A stretch of 64,000 bases of DNA from Brachypodium distachyon (GCF_000005505.3 NC_016132.3:5580001-5644000), one strand, 5' to 3'; counted from the first letter of the stretch, positions 13,426 to 26,150 are shown. The notes: generated by a model not told the origin, from the sequence alone. Translations and numbers: made by a program.

Positions 13426-15539
13426 CTTGAGATGGGCTTTCAAGATTCGTCAACAAAATACGTGATAGATGTGCACCAGATACATCATTTAGTGATAAGG
13501 TGCTGTTAGATTTTGTTTATCTATCCTCTAACAAAAACAATTCTTTTTATCCCAGGGCAGAAAAAACAGAAATTTAAGCTATTTACATCTGTAATTGATC
13601 CGTTGAACGTCTTGATTACCACAGGAAATTCACTGGTCATATGGAACATCATTAGCATGCATCGGACTGCAGAAAAGTTTTTATATCCCAGATTCCCAGT
13701 GCAGAAAAGTCTTGTTTGCTGTTGCTGAGACTTTCTGCCTCCTTTCCAAGGACATCAGTTGATTCAATTCATCAGCATGATTGGTACTCAGAATACATCG
13801 AGAACTCAAGTGGGAGTGTGGCATTTGAACAAAAAGCTGTAAATGTCCCAGAGCCCTCTTGTGCAGAGAGCGGATTTTTTGCTTCGGGTGGCTATCACAC
13901 CCGAAATCTGAGCCGCCCACCTTGTTTTTAGGATCTGTGCCCCTGATTTTCGGTTTCCAAAATACATTTGCAATACATGGCAGTGGCATATGTGGGGACC
14001 ACGCACGTGGGATTCCAACTCCCCTTTCTTCTTTCTTCTGTCTGCCCTCTCCACAGCAATGTCGCCTCCCTCCCCCCCCCCCTTCTCTCTCTCACCCAAC
14101 AGCCCATGGCGGCCGGAACAGGGACCTCGACCGGTGTGGGACGGCTGCGTAGCCGGAGATGGAGGCGGCCATGGGCATGTCCAGTTCGACATCGAACGCG
14201 CCCTGGCTGGGTATTCTCTCCCCCACCCCCCCACCCCCCCCGGCCATCATGTTCGAGCAAGAACTCGAGGGCGGTGGGACGGGGCAATAAATCGAGCTGC
14301 AAATCATCGGAGCAGGGGGAGGGCCGCCGGAGTTCCGAGCTCGGCCACGGCGTGGCCATGATCCGTTGTCGCAGTTCGGAGCTCGTCCATGGTGTGGCCA
14401 CAGTCATCAGGACGCGGATGCGTGGTGCCGCCGCCCCCCTGCTCGGGCACGAAAAAGCCGTCGGGGTGCCGCCACCCCCACGCCCGGGCACGGCCGCGCC
14501 GTGCCGCCGCCGGCCAGCACCAGCCGCCCCCGTCCCCCCCCCCCCCCCCCCCTCTCATGGCGGAGCTCGTCCATGGCGCCGACGACATCTTCACCGAGTT
14601 CATCTTCACAGGGTCCGGCTCCGACAACGTCCAACCACAGCGTCTTCCCCAACTCCAGCATCCACCCACCAGAATCTCGAGAACAGCGGCTCGTTCTGGA
14701 GCCGGCCGAACCCCGACAACATCCATGGCGCAGGAGGAGCAGGCGGACGGGTTCTTATAGTCGAAATGGACAAGAGCGGAGTGGACAAGGGCAGAGCTGG
14801 CAGCGAACAGGAGCAGCAATCGGCGGTCGCCACTGTCAGACGGGAGCAGGGGGAGAAAAGTGAGAGAGAAAGGCGGAGGAGGAAGATAGCGGGGGGGGGG
14901 GGGGGGCAGAGAAATTATGTGGTGGTTGAAGAGAAGCAAAGCACATGGTGGGTCCATCACTGTTGAAGAATACAGAATTAAAATGGGCATACGGATCCAA
15001 ATACATATAGAAGGAAGATAGCGTTTACGAATCTCAATGTGCTTTGTAAGGTGCAGATTCAGGATGCGGTCGCACCCAGGTGCAAGAGGACATTTCCCCT
15101 CTTGGGCACCCTTACCTTTAACCAAAGCACCGTTAAGAGAAACACACTGATCTGTGCAACAATCGCAACACCGAGTTGTCATTCCAGAAAGCCCAAAGCA
15201 CTGTATTGACCTGTTTCAACCCTGCGCAGTACTGTATTGTAGCCTTTTGTCTTCCTACAGTGCATGAGATAACAAATTGTAGCCGTAGACAGGATTCATA
15301 CAGCACAATAGTTGGTGCTAAGGAAGAGAAGCTAGCTGAAAGCGTTGCAGATCAGTGTTTGTACGTGTACCTTTTTCTGACAATCTACGACAACACAACA
15401 AGCACATGAGTAACTCCTTAGAAGAACATAATGGTTATGTTCAATTTTATGACACCCTACAACACGTAAACCCAAATCAAAAAATAGGAACTGCGTACTG
15501 GTCAAGTACTGTCACCCCCCAAGCACTAAGCTAATGTGG
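13426..15539. other. Intergenic region between convergent genes, with a GC-rich low-complexity block
   Basis: From 13.43 to about 13.97 kb it is ordinary 3' flank of the PAM71-like gene. From about 14.03 to 14.91 kb it is a strongly GC-rich block with runs of 19 C (14534-14552) and 16 G (14891-14906) and three related GAGCTCGTCCATGG-type segments. Long frames here are open on both strands, as expected from composition alone, so I call no gene. The outer ends show weak inverted similarity, so a decayed transposon carrying GC-rich cargo is possible. Confidence 0.5.
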
Positions 15540-17334
15540 TTAATTAGCAGTTTGAGTCATCCGAAGTACTCGAATGGAGTCTCCGTTCTTCGGATTCCCC
15601 TTGCATATGGTCATCGTCTCCTGGTCGAGATCAACCAAGACGGTGCATAGAGTGTACAATGTTGGACCTGAAAAGAAAAGAACCCATCAATTTTTTCAGG
15701 ACCCACTACCCAGCCAGTTTGCTTGAAAAAAACAGTTTTGCTATTTCTATGGCGACCGAGAAATAACTATTTTTAAGTTAATGTTAACAACTGCTGATTT
15801 AATCACTAAGATTCGTGTAAGATTCATGCAAATATGAAGGATGAGAATATCTTAATCGGATAGCCATGATCTTGACTGAGACCGAGAAATAGACACTCCT
15901 TTGAAAAAATGTCAGACACGCAAGGTCACCTGTCATAAAGATGGGGTACTTCTCATCAGTCGCATCTCCGAGCACCGAGAGCGCCTCTTCCTTGGAGCCC
16001 ATGGCGCACTGCGCCGCCCTCCTCTCCCTGGCCATGGAGTTCTCGTCCTGCACCTTCTCAAATCCACCCCACGCATATTGCGATGCGGTTAACTCACCGA
16101 CCATGCATCGAATGGAATCAATGGGGATTCCATCAGAGAAAAATATGTTGTTCGGGCTGTCCTGTCCAGTACCTGTTCCACCTGGAGGTAGCGGTACATG
16201 TTGGCATGGAAGGAGGGCGCAGGGCCGGCCTCATGGACGGCGAACCGGTTCCGGGAGGCGGTCTCGACGGTCACGATGCGCCGGGCTCTGACGTCCATCA
16301 GGTTGTAGCAGTGCCCAACTGACACCCCCGGCGAGCACACCCTCCGCATCGCGTCGTCGAGGTCTGTTGCTTCCAGCAGGTCCCGCGACACGAAGTTCAG
16401 GGCGATGGCTCCCGCGGCCACCTCGCCAATCGCCGGCGGCACCGAGTCGAGTGTGAAGGCCTGCAAAGATTACACCGTTGAAATGGAATGGAACAGTCTG
16501 ATCGATCAGTGTACCCACACGCACTGGAAATGGAAATTCAGACTTGAGAGCCATTGTCGTGTGAGAGAGGCGTACTACTCGGTTGGTGTTGAAGCCGAAG
16601 GCGCAGGTGGGGAGCTCGCCGGCGTAGGTGTAGGCGGTGAAGGACGAGGCGCCGTCGGGCGACGTGGCCTTCACCACGTAGCTGAAACGGATCGATATAT
16701 AGGCCTCGAATCCTCGATCGGATAGACGCTAATGACGAGCAAATTCAGCAACTTTTTAATAGGTCGGGCTAGTAGTACATACGTGTGGCCGAGCAGCGCG
16801 GGGCTGGCGTCCTCGTTGTGCGCCGCGAAGGCCGCCGACTCGCTGACGAGCAGCACGTCGGAGCAGTCATCGTCGGCTTCCTCGTCCTTCCGGCCGTGAT
16901 CTTGACCCTTCTTCGGGATGAACGGCCGGATCTCCTTCCTGAAGTTGACCAGAATCACCTGCTCCACAAAAACGCCCAGAGCACGAACGCCATTGATCAA
17001 CTCAGCTGCACCATCATCCGAATCGTACGATGGGACCGCCGGAGGATTAGACTTTACGCACTTGTAGCAGAGGGGCCCCGCTGCCGTCGGCGATGCCAAC
17101 CAGCTCGTCCCAGTAGCGAGGGTACCGCTCCCTGTTGGCGGCCTGGAGCGCGGCCAGGAGCGGCTGCGCCGGCGCCGTGGACGCGAACGGCAGCAGCTGC
17201 TCCTGCAGGAACATGTCCCCGCGCATCCTGCTCCTGATCATCTCGCTAAACCTCTGCCCCACGGCGAAGCCCAGATCGTACCCGCCGTTGCACCGGCCGG
17301 CGTCGAACACCTCCATCTCGCCGGCGCTCTCCAT
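15540..17334 (-). CDS. Acyl-CoA:6-aminopenicillanic-acid acyltransferase-like (AAT / peptidase C45) Ntn hydrolase
   Basis: Six exons on the minus strand: 17334-17062, 16958-16783, 16681-16576, 16460-16173, 16053-15930, 15667-15540, giving 364 residues with every junction in frame. Conserved segments in order: an N-terminal MEVFDAGRCNGGYDLGFAVG; ELVGIADGSG (about 77-86); the DDCSDVLL block with Cys123 as the expected N-terminal nucleophile exposed by self-cleavage; AAHNEDAS; SFTAYTYAGELPTCAFGFN; SVGHCYNLMDVR; VQDENSMARERRAA; and YPIFMTG. This is the eukaryotic AAT-like family. In fungi it makes penicillin; the plant substrate is unknown to me. The proposed Met (17334) gives the family's usual N-terminus, but Met7 is an alternative. 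Intron 5 holds a MITE. It converges with the PAM71-like gene. Family call is strong, substrate unknown. Confidence 0.85.
15732..15899. mobile_element. MITE of the GAGAAATA family in intron 5 of the C45 gene
   Basis: About 165 bp with inverted ends: the left end reads GTTTTGCTATTTCTATGGCG then ACCGAGAAATAACTATTT, and the right end reads CTGAGACCGAGAAATAGACAC, which pairs with the left. The inner sequence (AAGATTCGTGTAAGATTCAT) resembles the element at about 33.8 kb, so this is a dispersed family. Confidence 0.65.
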
Positions 17335-20300
17335 GCGCGGCCGAGCGGCATAGGGGCGTCTGAGTAGGATAATGTAATGTTTATTTTTAGGGAAAGGATA
17401 ATGCAATCGGACGATTTGGGCCGACGAGCTAAGCTCTCGGTCTAGCCAGTCTTAATATTTGGCCCAACAAGAGCCCAGTGTACCCTCAAATGCTGAATGC
17501 AGGAGTATGAGCTTGTTCTTTTTTTGAGAGAGAGTATGAGCTTGTTCTTTATCTATAGAAAATTGGACTTGTTCATTCATTTCATTTTTCCTTTCTGGTA
17601 CTGTAAATGTAAACGTTCTGCCCGCAAATTGGACTTGTGATGACTAATCGTATGGGCTCGCTAACCTCTCGTGAAAATATGAATCATAGACCGTATTTAG
17701 GTTTATTTAAAATTTTAAATATTTTAAATTGGATCCATTATCATCATGGCCCAGTGCCCTCAGCGTACCCTTTCGTAGCGGCAGCGGAAAATATGAATCT
17801 GGTTGTTCTAAAAAAATAAGCTAGGAATCACTCAAATTTGCTTTGTGCTTTACGATTCGAAAATGGACAACAGGAAGTGGGAATGGAACTCGGACACTAG
17901 TCCGATAGTTCTGATATGCCGATTGAGATTGAAGCCTTATGTTTAAAAGTCAGACACCCAAAACATAGCTACGTCCAAAAAATAATAGAAACTTATAGTT
18001 TTTCATTCTTTTTTGGTTGTTTAGCCCGCCCTGTGCACTGAATTCATTTTCCATGTAAGTGTATTGTAGTACCAAACCAAGTAATGCATCAAAATTTGCT
18101 GGTACGAGAAATTGTCCAAACAAATAGAAAAATAATATTTAATATGGGATTGATATGAAATTAATTTTACATTCCCAGTTAACCGATTTGAGTCTTTCCA
18201 AATTATTCACAATGAATTCCAAATTAACGGGCAGATTGAAAGTTAATCAAAATTTTCTAAATAACTAACTGGAGACACTCCAAATTAGCTGCGGAGTGTT
18301 ATGAATATCACCGGATAAATTTGGAAAACTAAAAGTAGATTGTGAGTTGCTGATCAGATCGACCGAATCACGTCTGACTTGTGCATTTTATATCAGAGGT
18401 GACGGTAATAAGAACGATGAACAAGAGTGCGATACACAACCGAGAATAGTGTAATTTGCCCAGCGTGATTCTTATGACGCAGTGTCCCCGCAGGGTCCCA
18501 CCAACGAAAGAACATTACAGTACTACTGCTGTAATATTCTCCCATGACATGACAACTCAGGTTCAAAGTATGCTACAATCATTTCTTCGACGAAAAATAC
18601 GTGAAAAGAAATCATCCAGCTTAGCCGGCTGAAGTTAGCCCAGTTTATATAATCTTTTGGGAACGGACGGATCTACTGTAAGGATTCGCCAGAATTACAA
18701 AATATTTCAAACATAATAAAGATCACATCAAGATCTCTGGAACAACATCAAGATCTCTGGAACAACGGATGACCAAGTTCGAAATTCTGTCTCAGTAGGA
18801 CAGGGATTTCTATTACTTAACCCTTTTCCTTAACCAAGGCACTGCCTATGAGTTGCCGGCTCATTCTTCATTAGACACGCGGTCAACGAAAAGCAGAGAT
18901 AGAGTTGTTTCGCTGACTGATTTCTTGGCACCCTTAGGGGATTTCCCGAACCGAGCTCTGGACGCGAGAGCCCAAGATGAATGAGTGCTCCTCTCCTATG
19001 CCAACTTACTAGCCGGTTGAGCCTTACCACTACTGTTGCTAGAACGGACTGATGACACGCCTCCTGTCTTAGCTTCCTCATACTCCCACGTCCTAAGGAT
19101 AAGTGTCTCCGAGCCACAGTACGGTCGTCGTTGTCGAACACTATGTGCCTGACACAATATCTCACCGGCACACACTGGCGACAAGAAAAGCTAACCATGC
19201 CTGCCCCGAGGGAACGACTACGCTGGCACTCCTCCGATTCCGTCCTGATGGACGAACTCGAAGGGAATTGGAGCCTTAGAGGCCGAAAAACTATCTCGAT
19301 GACAAAGCGTGGGGGAGTAGGAGGGGAGAGGTTGCTGCATCAGATACTGCCGGTGCAAGCGGCGGATTTCAGCAACACGGACGATGGCACTGGTGTTGCT
19401 CACCTCTAGTTCTTTCAGTGAGTTGCGGTTTTGGATAGGTGAGGTAGGAGGGTTAATTTGACGGGTCGGGTCCAACCCGATGGTCGCGTATTTTGCCACG
19501 TGACATCTGACGTTTGGGGAGTAGGTGTTAGATTTACCGACAAGTGTTCTAAACTGATAAATGTGATTCTTTCGGAAAATATGTCGTCAAATAATGGTTT
19601 TGCCAGAAAATTACAGCCGGTTGCATGAAACCTGTACCAGGAAATGTGTGGTTCGAGAAACTCTTCCTGAGCCAATAAAATAACCGCCTCTCTCCTAGTG
19701 AAACGGAAAGGCTTGCACTTGCAGCTTTGCATGACCAAAGTACATAGTTCTCTAGTTAAAAATGGGTTTGTGAGCTAGCAGCCAGGCATCGGGAAAGGGA
19801 GCCCTCTCCCTCGGAATTTGGAGGCGCCCACATCTGAAGGCAATTTTTAAGTGCATCCAATGAGACGATGAGGGGGTTTAAAGCGGGGTTTCGAGGTTGT
19901 AGACACGAGGTGGGGAGGAGAGTGATGGGGGCAGACCTCCCACATGCAACACCTCTCTGTGAGTTCCAACCTACCCCCCTGCCCTTGCTTTAGGGTTAGG
20001 GTTTCACACCATGACAAAATGCCCCTCTCCTTCTCACTCGCGCTGGAATCTAATCTCATCGATCCTCCGCTTGACAGGTCGCGGTCTCGCAGATCTGCCA
20101 CCGAGGGCATTCAGAGATGAACAGCAGCGACAGTGGCCCCAGTCAATTGCCTTGCCGTGAAGCGCTCTCTGCGTGCTGAAGCATGGCGCACGAGGGGGGG
20201 AGAAAGGGTTAATCGCAGGGGTTTTCAGGTTCCAGGGTCTGGAAATGGCGTCATCCATGGAACAGTCTGACTGACCATTTTGCACTTGCAGTGTTGTGCA

Positions 20301-22755
20301 GTTGCTTTCCTTAAATGTAAGAGATAAAGGGGTTCACCATTTCATACCGGCCAGTTCGTTAGTTTTTCTTGAAGTAGTCAATTCATAGCCAGTGGTTGAC
20401 CAATTCATAGCCATGGGAAAATTTACATCTGGTTCTCATTTTAGCCAATTTATGGACATTCCATATCTATAGCTAGCATGCTACTATAGCACTAACACTC
20501 TGAAACTGTTACAGTAGAAAACTGGACACCTGCAGACATGCTCCAAAATTATTTGACCAGGATATCAATGAATTTGTTTGAACATTGATGTGCAAACAGC
20601 ATTATTTGACCAGGATTAGTGGTACCCATGCAACTAATCGATCTGAAATCACGTTGAACTGAAAATAAAAAAATTTAGTGCTGCATTCAACAATATATAT
20701 GACTACGGCACTTAATTAGGAGTGACAATTTGGCAAACAGTATGACTACCAATTCACCACTAATTACATCTCTCCAAAAGAAACTCTCATACTCCGTACA
20801 TTGGCTTCAATTCGACCACCACAAAACTCTTTAGCAACACTGTAGTGCTACTGCAGTACAAATCGTCGGAGTACAAACTGTACCTATCCTGCAGGCTGCA
20901 GCTAGCATTATTTCCTCCCTATTTTCCAAGCAGCATGCATGTCTGTGCACCCATCACAAAATCATCACTTTCGTCTGCTCTCGCAATGAAAATTGGCGAT
21001 GAAAACGAGAACATTTGAAGAAAAGGCAGACCAATGAAAACGAGACTACTGGATATCGTTGACAACTACTCCTGCTCAAAAGCATCCGTGAGCTCAAGCT
21101 TGGTATCGAAACCTACTTTTGTACCACAACAACTGATGCATCAAAATTAACATAGACCGAATGCACAATGTACTGTAAGCCTATATATATAACTCAAATA
21201 GCCATCACCAGCTGCAAATGCATGGCAAGGGGTTGAGGGAGAGAGAAAATGGAACTAAAACTGTAAATAATAGCTAGTGTAAGGTAACATCTGTAGCAAA
21301 AACTGAAGATGAACAAAGCTAGAAAAAAACTTAAAGATAAACAAATTGTTTCAAAGTTGATGACCGCTTGATAGTTATTGCACTGATAATTCCATCTTGG
21401 ATTTTTCTGTCAAATCAATATGTACTCCACAAAACAACATTGACGGACTAGTTTACATAGAATGTATACAGCAATACATAAATTGATATATTTACATCAT
21501 AAACAGAGTCTTATGGAGTAGTACTCTCGCAAACAGAATCAGCAAGTGCGAATTAATAATAATTGAAGAGCATTGCTTTAGGATCTATAGATCTTGTCCC
21601 TAGTGAACCAAATGAAATCACTTGTCAAATCAAATACTCAGACCAACATATGTATGGTTAATGTTTATTTCCGAAATGCAAGTAAATTGGCATACGAGAT
21701 CCAGTGGCCGGTGTCAAACGAGGGGATTAATATTTGTGAAGGAAATTCTACCCAAAAATACTAATCAATACTCAAACGACCAATTTTTCACAAATAGAAG
21801 GTGTACAAAATAATAACGAGCTTAATTACTGCTGTGCAGAAATCACCATCCAACTTGTTGACAAAAAACACATCAGCCGACATGCATGCTCACATGTCTC
21901 CATGGGACCAGAACTTGTGGAGAACATGTGAGATGAGAGAACCAATATCGTATATATCGTGATCCAGACCATCAGTAGATCATAAACACATGTACAGCAT
22001 TATGACAAATCTGAGATTAACAAGCTAGAGTACTTGGTAATTAGCCCCGTAATACCCCTCGGGGAAATTAATCTCCCTGTCAACGAAAGCTCCAGATTGA
22101 AGCTATAGCCCGAGGGACATGTCCAATCACACGGGCCGGCCGGTTGCGTGCCGAGTTCCAAAGCAAACAGCGAGACCGAAAGACGTATCGCTGTTGTTGC
22201 CTTGCACGAACCCCTCCGAAAGATGATGCATGATGTGATCGATCCCGGGTTCCCCCACACCGGAAGCAAAGAAAAGCAAGCACCGTATTTTGTCCTAGTC
22301 CGCAACAGTGCTGCACGCCACGCCACACCTTGGATCGACAGATCACACATCACCCATGCACAGGCCAAAAACCGAAAAGGAAGGAAAACAAAAGACGATG
22401 AAGTACGTTGGAGTTCTTAACCTGCACAAGAACAAGATCACGCAAGTACTAAAGCAGCTTTGCTTTCACAAAAGAAAGAAAAAACAACAAGGTTTCAGTT
22501 AGCAGATCAAGGATTTAGTAAAAAAAAAAAGGCCTGGTTAGTACCAACAGAAAATCTTGGGCATCCGTCACTGGCGAACTGAACTCGCTGGAGAACACGA
22601 TGCAGAAAGAAGAGGCAAGAAAGGCCCAGATTCCGTCATTTCATGCCCGAGGAGATCGATCAGCATCTCATGAACAAACAGATCGAGAAACATGACATAC
22701 TGCTGGACGATTAAATGAACGATCGAGCAGATCAAGCAGGTCTGCAGGTGGCTAA
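17335..22755. other. Long intergenic region without a recognised protein gene
   Basis: No convincing gene was found in 5.4 kb. A 23-base direct duplication (CATCAAGATCTCTGGAACAA) lies at about 18724-18766. The part at 18.83-20.3 kb is less AT-rich and has several modest frames on both strands, but none resembles a family I know, so it may be a decayed gene or element. From 20.3 to 22.5 kb it is AT-rich. It ends at the MIR319 hairpin and may include the 3' part of that primary transcript. Confidence 0.45.
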
Positions 22756-22955
22756 GGGAGGAGGAGGGAGCACCCTTCAGTCCAAGCAACGGCGGCGCGA
22801 GATCAAAGCTTTACCTCCCGCTTCATTCACTCATCTGCAAAGCTCTTTCTCAAAGGGCTAAACTTTTGCTCGGCATGTGGATGAATGAGTCGGCAGCTAA
22901 TTCGATCCTGGCACCGCCCGTGAGTGGACTGAAGGACGCTCTCTTCCGTCCATCA
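22756..22955 (-). ncRNA. MIR319: MIR319 microRNA precursor
   Basis: The minus strand carries the exact 20-nt miR319 sequence TTGGACTGAAGGGTGCTCCC at 22785-22766 on the 3' arm. The matching 21-nt star strand lies on the 5' arm (22942-22922; it starts AGAGCGTCCTTCAGTCCACT), identical as I recall to the grass miR319 5p product. The arms are about 136 bases apart and the interior has the extended second stem typical of MIR319/159 precursors (GACTCATTCATCCA pairing with GAGTGAATGA). Known role: miR319 cleaves mRNAs of CIN-type TCP factors (PCF5/PCF8 class in rice), controlling leaf growth. The transcription start lies at higher coordinates; a weak TATA-like CTCTATACC occurs on the minus strand near 23.2 kb. 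Mature and star identity make this call nearly certain. Confidence 0.95.
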
Positions 22956-24846
22956 CTCCCATCAAAACCAAAAACAAAAAAGAGTGGCAAAGAACAAGAA
23001 CTCCAGAACAGACATGGAAACGCCAAAAGAAAAAACTTGAGACCTTCTCGTGATGAAGCCATGGGAGGAGAGTTTCATGTGGATCTTGTGCAGAGCGGTT
23101 TTCGTTTTTGTTTTGATGAGGTTAGGCAAGTGGGTTGAGGGAGAGGAGGACGGCGAGGCTTAGGGAAGACGACGGAGATGGCCACTAAATAGACTAGCTA
23201 GGTATAGAGCCAGCTGCTGGCACGATGAGATGTAAATAAAGCAGTGAGTGGTGGCTGAACAGGCCGGGCCGTGTGTCATTTCCGTGGTTTTCTTTTGCCT
23301 TTGCTCATAAGCAAAAATCACGAGGGCCGGCCGACCAAAAGGGTCCAATGGCCAAACCCTAAACAGGATACCAACTCGGAACATTGTACTGCTGCCGAGT
23401 AGCATTCTCTCCTTTTACGCTTAAAAAAGCTTTTTATCTTTTTGGTGGTCAGTTAAGTGGACGGTTCATTTGCTTCCGGTGGTTACCTAATCGGCGATTA
23501 TCTAGCTAATGGTGGCTCTTTCAAGCTAACACGTTGATATTACACGAAGCGAGAACTTTATTTTATCTAGGCCCACCGATATGATTTACTAATGAACATC
23601 AACCACTACAAACAGCCATAAAAATAATAATAATAATAATAATAATAATACAAATAATACAAATAGGATCTTGGACTACCTAGCTGCGACTACAAGTACT
23701 GATGTGAACCGAAGGTCCATATACGTCCTCGCTCCATTTTGGAGTAATATCTTTTTGTTCACAAGTTTTTCAGCATAGCCGGATTAAAAAAATTCCTAAG
23801 AATGGAAAATCATACAGTTGCATTATCACTTCTAACTAGAACTTTATGTAATTTAATTTTCACCTAAAGTCGTTTGATCCAAGCATAGACAAAATATGAT
23901 GCAGATCATACTTAGGTAAGATCCTACGGAATAGTCATACAAACAACCGCGTGTAGTAAACATTTCTAAGAGTTCCCATCTTTCAAAATCCTTAGAAAAA
24001 CTAATAAAATAATCAAAGAGGACTTATATGATATATTCTTGCCAAACAAATGATCCATTTGGATTTTGACCAAGCTAGATACCAGTAATCAGTTGAACCA
24101 CGAAAATAACCATCTCATATTTATATGTTCCTAATATATACGGAAAAAACAAACATTTTTTGTAACGCACCACATAGTTTTTGCAAAATTATCAAAAACA
24201 TGTGTATCAAATTGGAATGTTTTGAACCGTGCAAATAATGAAATTAATATTAGCCTAATTTGGCCCCAATGGCGGGGTGGCTAGGGTGGTCCGCGGAACA
24301 CCTTGTGGTTTTTCCATTACCCATGCATGTATCCTCGTATAATTCAGCAAAACAAAAACTAAATAAACAGTACAACCCAAGCCTAGATGTCTCGTGTCCA
24401 TATTGGTATCTACCTGTGTCATCGGTCTTCTATCTTCATACTGACGATTTGTTTTCTTGTACAAGCCGTATGATTTTTTATCCTAATCACACCTGTTCCG
24501 ACTTGATTACACAAACGCGTGCGTTTTTGCGTGCTCAATTTCTGGACCTTAGCGAGCGGAGAGCTCACCGAAGCGACACACGAGAGACCAACGACGTGCT
24601 CTGCTAGGAAAAGGCAAGTGATGACGCCCGGCGTTATGCGGCTTTTTTTTTTGTCAATTGAATCATCCCCTCTCTTTTTTTTTGTAAAGTGACCGTGGGG
24701 GATCAAAATCCGGACTACGCTACTGTTGACCTCAATTAATTTACTACAAGTACAATTTATAGAATTTCAATTGATGGGAAGTTTCTCTGATACGAAAGTT
24801 CTGACAGTTGTGGCCCGCATGTTCGGTGCACAAGTAAGACTTCTAA

Positions 24847-24922
24847 CGAGACAGGTCGGGTCCAGATCTGACGTGTCAGGAAAAGGGCCATGGGTTGGGT
24901 CCAGATCTGACATGTCAGAGGA
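24847..24922. repeat. Two-copy direct repeat containing a palindrome
   Basis: GGGTCCAGATCTGACGTGTC and GGGTCCAGATCTGACATGTC occur about 50 bases apart. Each ends in a 12-base near- or perfect palindrome (CTGACATGTCAG). Confidence 0.6.
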
Positions 24923-24989
24923 AACGGACCGGCCGAGTCACGTGTCACGTGAGAACATCCGCTCGAAGAGTTGTGGTTTTCGGAAACAA

Positions 24990-25312
24990 TTACAGCCCGT
25001 TTGGTAACCATCCTTTCATTTCATTTGGTAGAAATGAAATGAAATCCAATTTTTGATAGGATTTTATTTGGTTGAATTTGAATTCATTGTTCAAGAATCA
25101 TGTTTGTCTACCACATGGATTTGTAGAGTGAGAGACAATTCCAGAAAAATGATGGCTTTTGGAGAGGAATTGGGATTAGTTATAGTACAATTTCATGGAA
25201 TTTGAGATTGAATTCCCGTGGTCAATTCCGTGCCAACCAAACAAGTTCGTTTCTGAAATTCAAAATGAATTCTTAAATTCTAAGCTCATGATGGGTATCA
25301 AACGAGCTGTTA
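24990..25312. mobile_element. Tourist/Harbinger-type MITE with TTA target duplication
   Basis: A 317-bp element (24993-25309) has inverted ends CAGCCCGTTTGGTAACCAT and the complement of GGGTATCAAACGAGCTG. It is flanked by TTA on both sides (24990-24992 and 25310-25312), the 3-bp duplication typical of PIF/Harbinger elements. It is rich in GAAATGAAAT/AATTCAAATTC motifs and has no coding capacity. Confidence 0.75.
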
Positions 25313-25999
25313 GCAGTATCTATGATTATGTGATTTTCTGAAATTTACTGAAAAAAACATTTTGAAGATACCAGCAGGCGGGACTGCTGTTCTCATTCGT
25401 AGTAGGAGCAAAAGTTACAAATATTACCGATTACCTTCGTAACTCTACTTCCAGTTAAACATATTCGCATGTTGATTATGCTTGCGATTTCCATTTAGCA
25501 TGATGTAAGATCTTATAATTGTGAATTATTTTCTTTTTCTTGTACTCCTACAAATCTTCCGAACCACGCAAAATATACTACGTCGCCACGTACACCAAAT
25601 TCTCAGTCCGTCCTCCGCCACTGTACAGCACCGAACTGTTATTAACGATCGCATCAAGAGCATGCAGCTGTAAACACCGGGGAGACGCCGGCCGGGGCGA
25701 CCTGGTCAAAAGAGCGTAGATCAGAGGACAGAAGAAGGGTACCCCAAGTACCAAACCCACGCTTTCAGGCCAAGTCCAATCCAACAGTGGCCGAGTTAAT
25801 AAAGCCATCGATCAACTCGTACTCCCCCTTGCACCCTTGTCGCATGGACATGCACCAACCGAATTCACCAAACACACAGCCAAAACCCGCAAGGGGCGAG
25901 GGTACATGGGCGTCACGTGGACGAGCAAAACAGCTACGAGGGCAACCGGCCGGCCGGCCACCGATCGTAGCTGGGGCTGCATATGCTGCTGGTGGCTGG

Positions 26000-26150
26000 T
26001 GGCGAGAAAATTGCACGTTCCACTTGTCTTTGGAAGGATTGTTAACGTATTAGAGGCTGAGTAGGTGTTTCCCACAAAAAAGTCATCGACCAGAGGTGTT
26101 TTTCGCACCAATCCTCCCAAAGACGAGTGGAAGCATGCAATTTCCTCGCC
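26000..26150. other. Long imperfect foldback, candidate small-RNA hairpin
   Basis: The left arm 26000-26041 (starts TGGCGAGAAAATTGCACGTT) pairs with the right arm 26108-26150 (ends CATGCAATTTCCTCGCC) over about 42 bases with four mismatches or wobbles and one bulge. The loop is about 66 bases. There is no TA, TTA or longer target duplication outside the arms, and pairing stops sharply, unlike a MITE. Arm length, bulge pattern and loop size suit a plant MIRNA precursor. The arms do not match a miRNA I can name. Confidence 0.5.

Noticed and set aside
13968..15182. Long open frames of about 330 and 290 codons on both strands in the GC-rich block
   Set aside because: Open simultaneously on opposite strands, low-complexity Pro/Arg/Gly composition, spanning homopolymer runs; explained by base composition.
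18830..19409. Overlapping frames on both strands considered as a gene
   Set aside because: No recognisable domain, no consistent splice structure and competing frames; left as unassigned.
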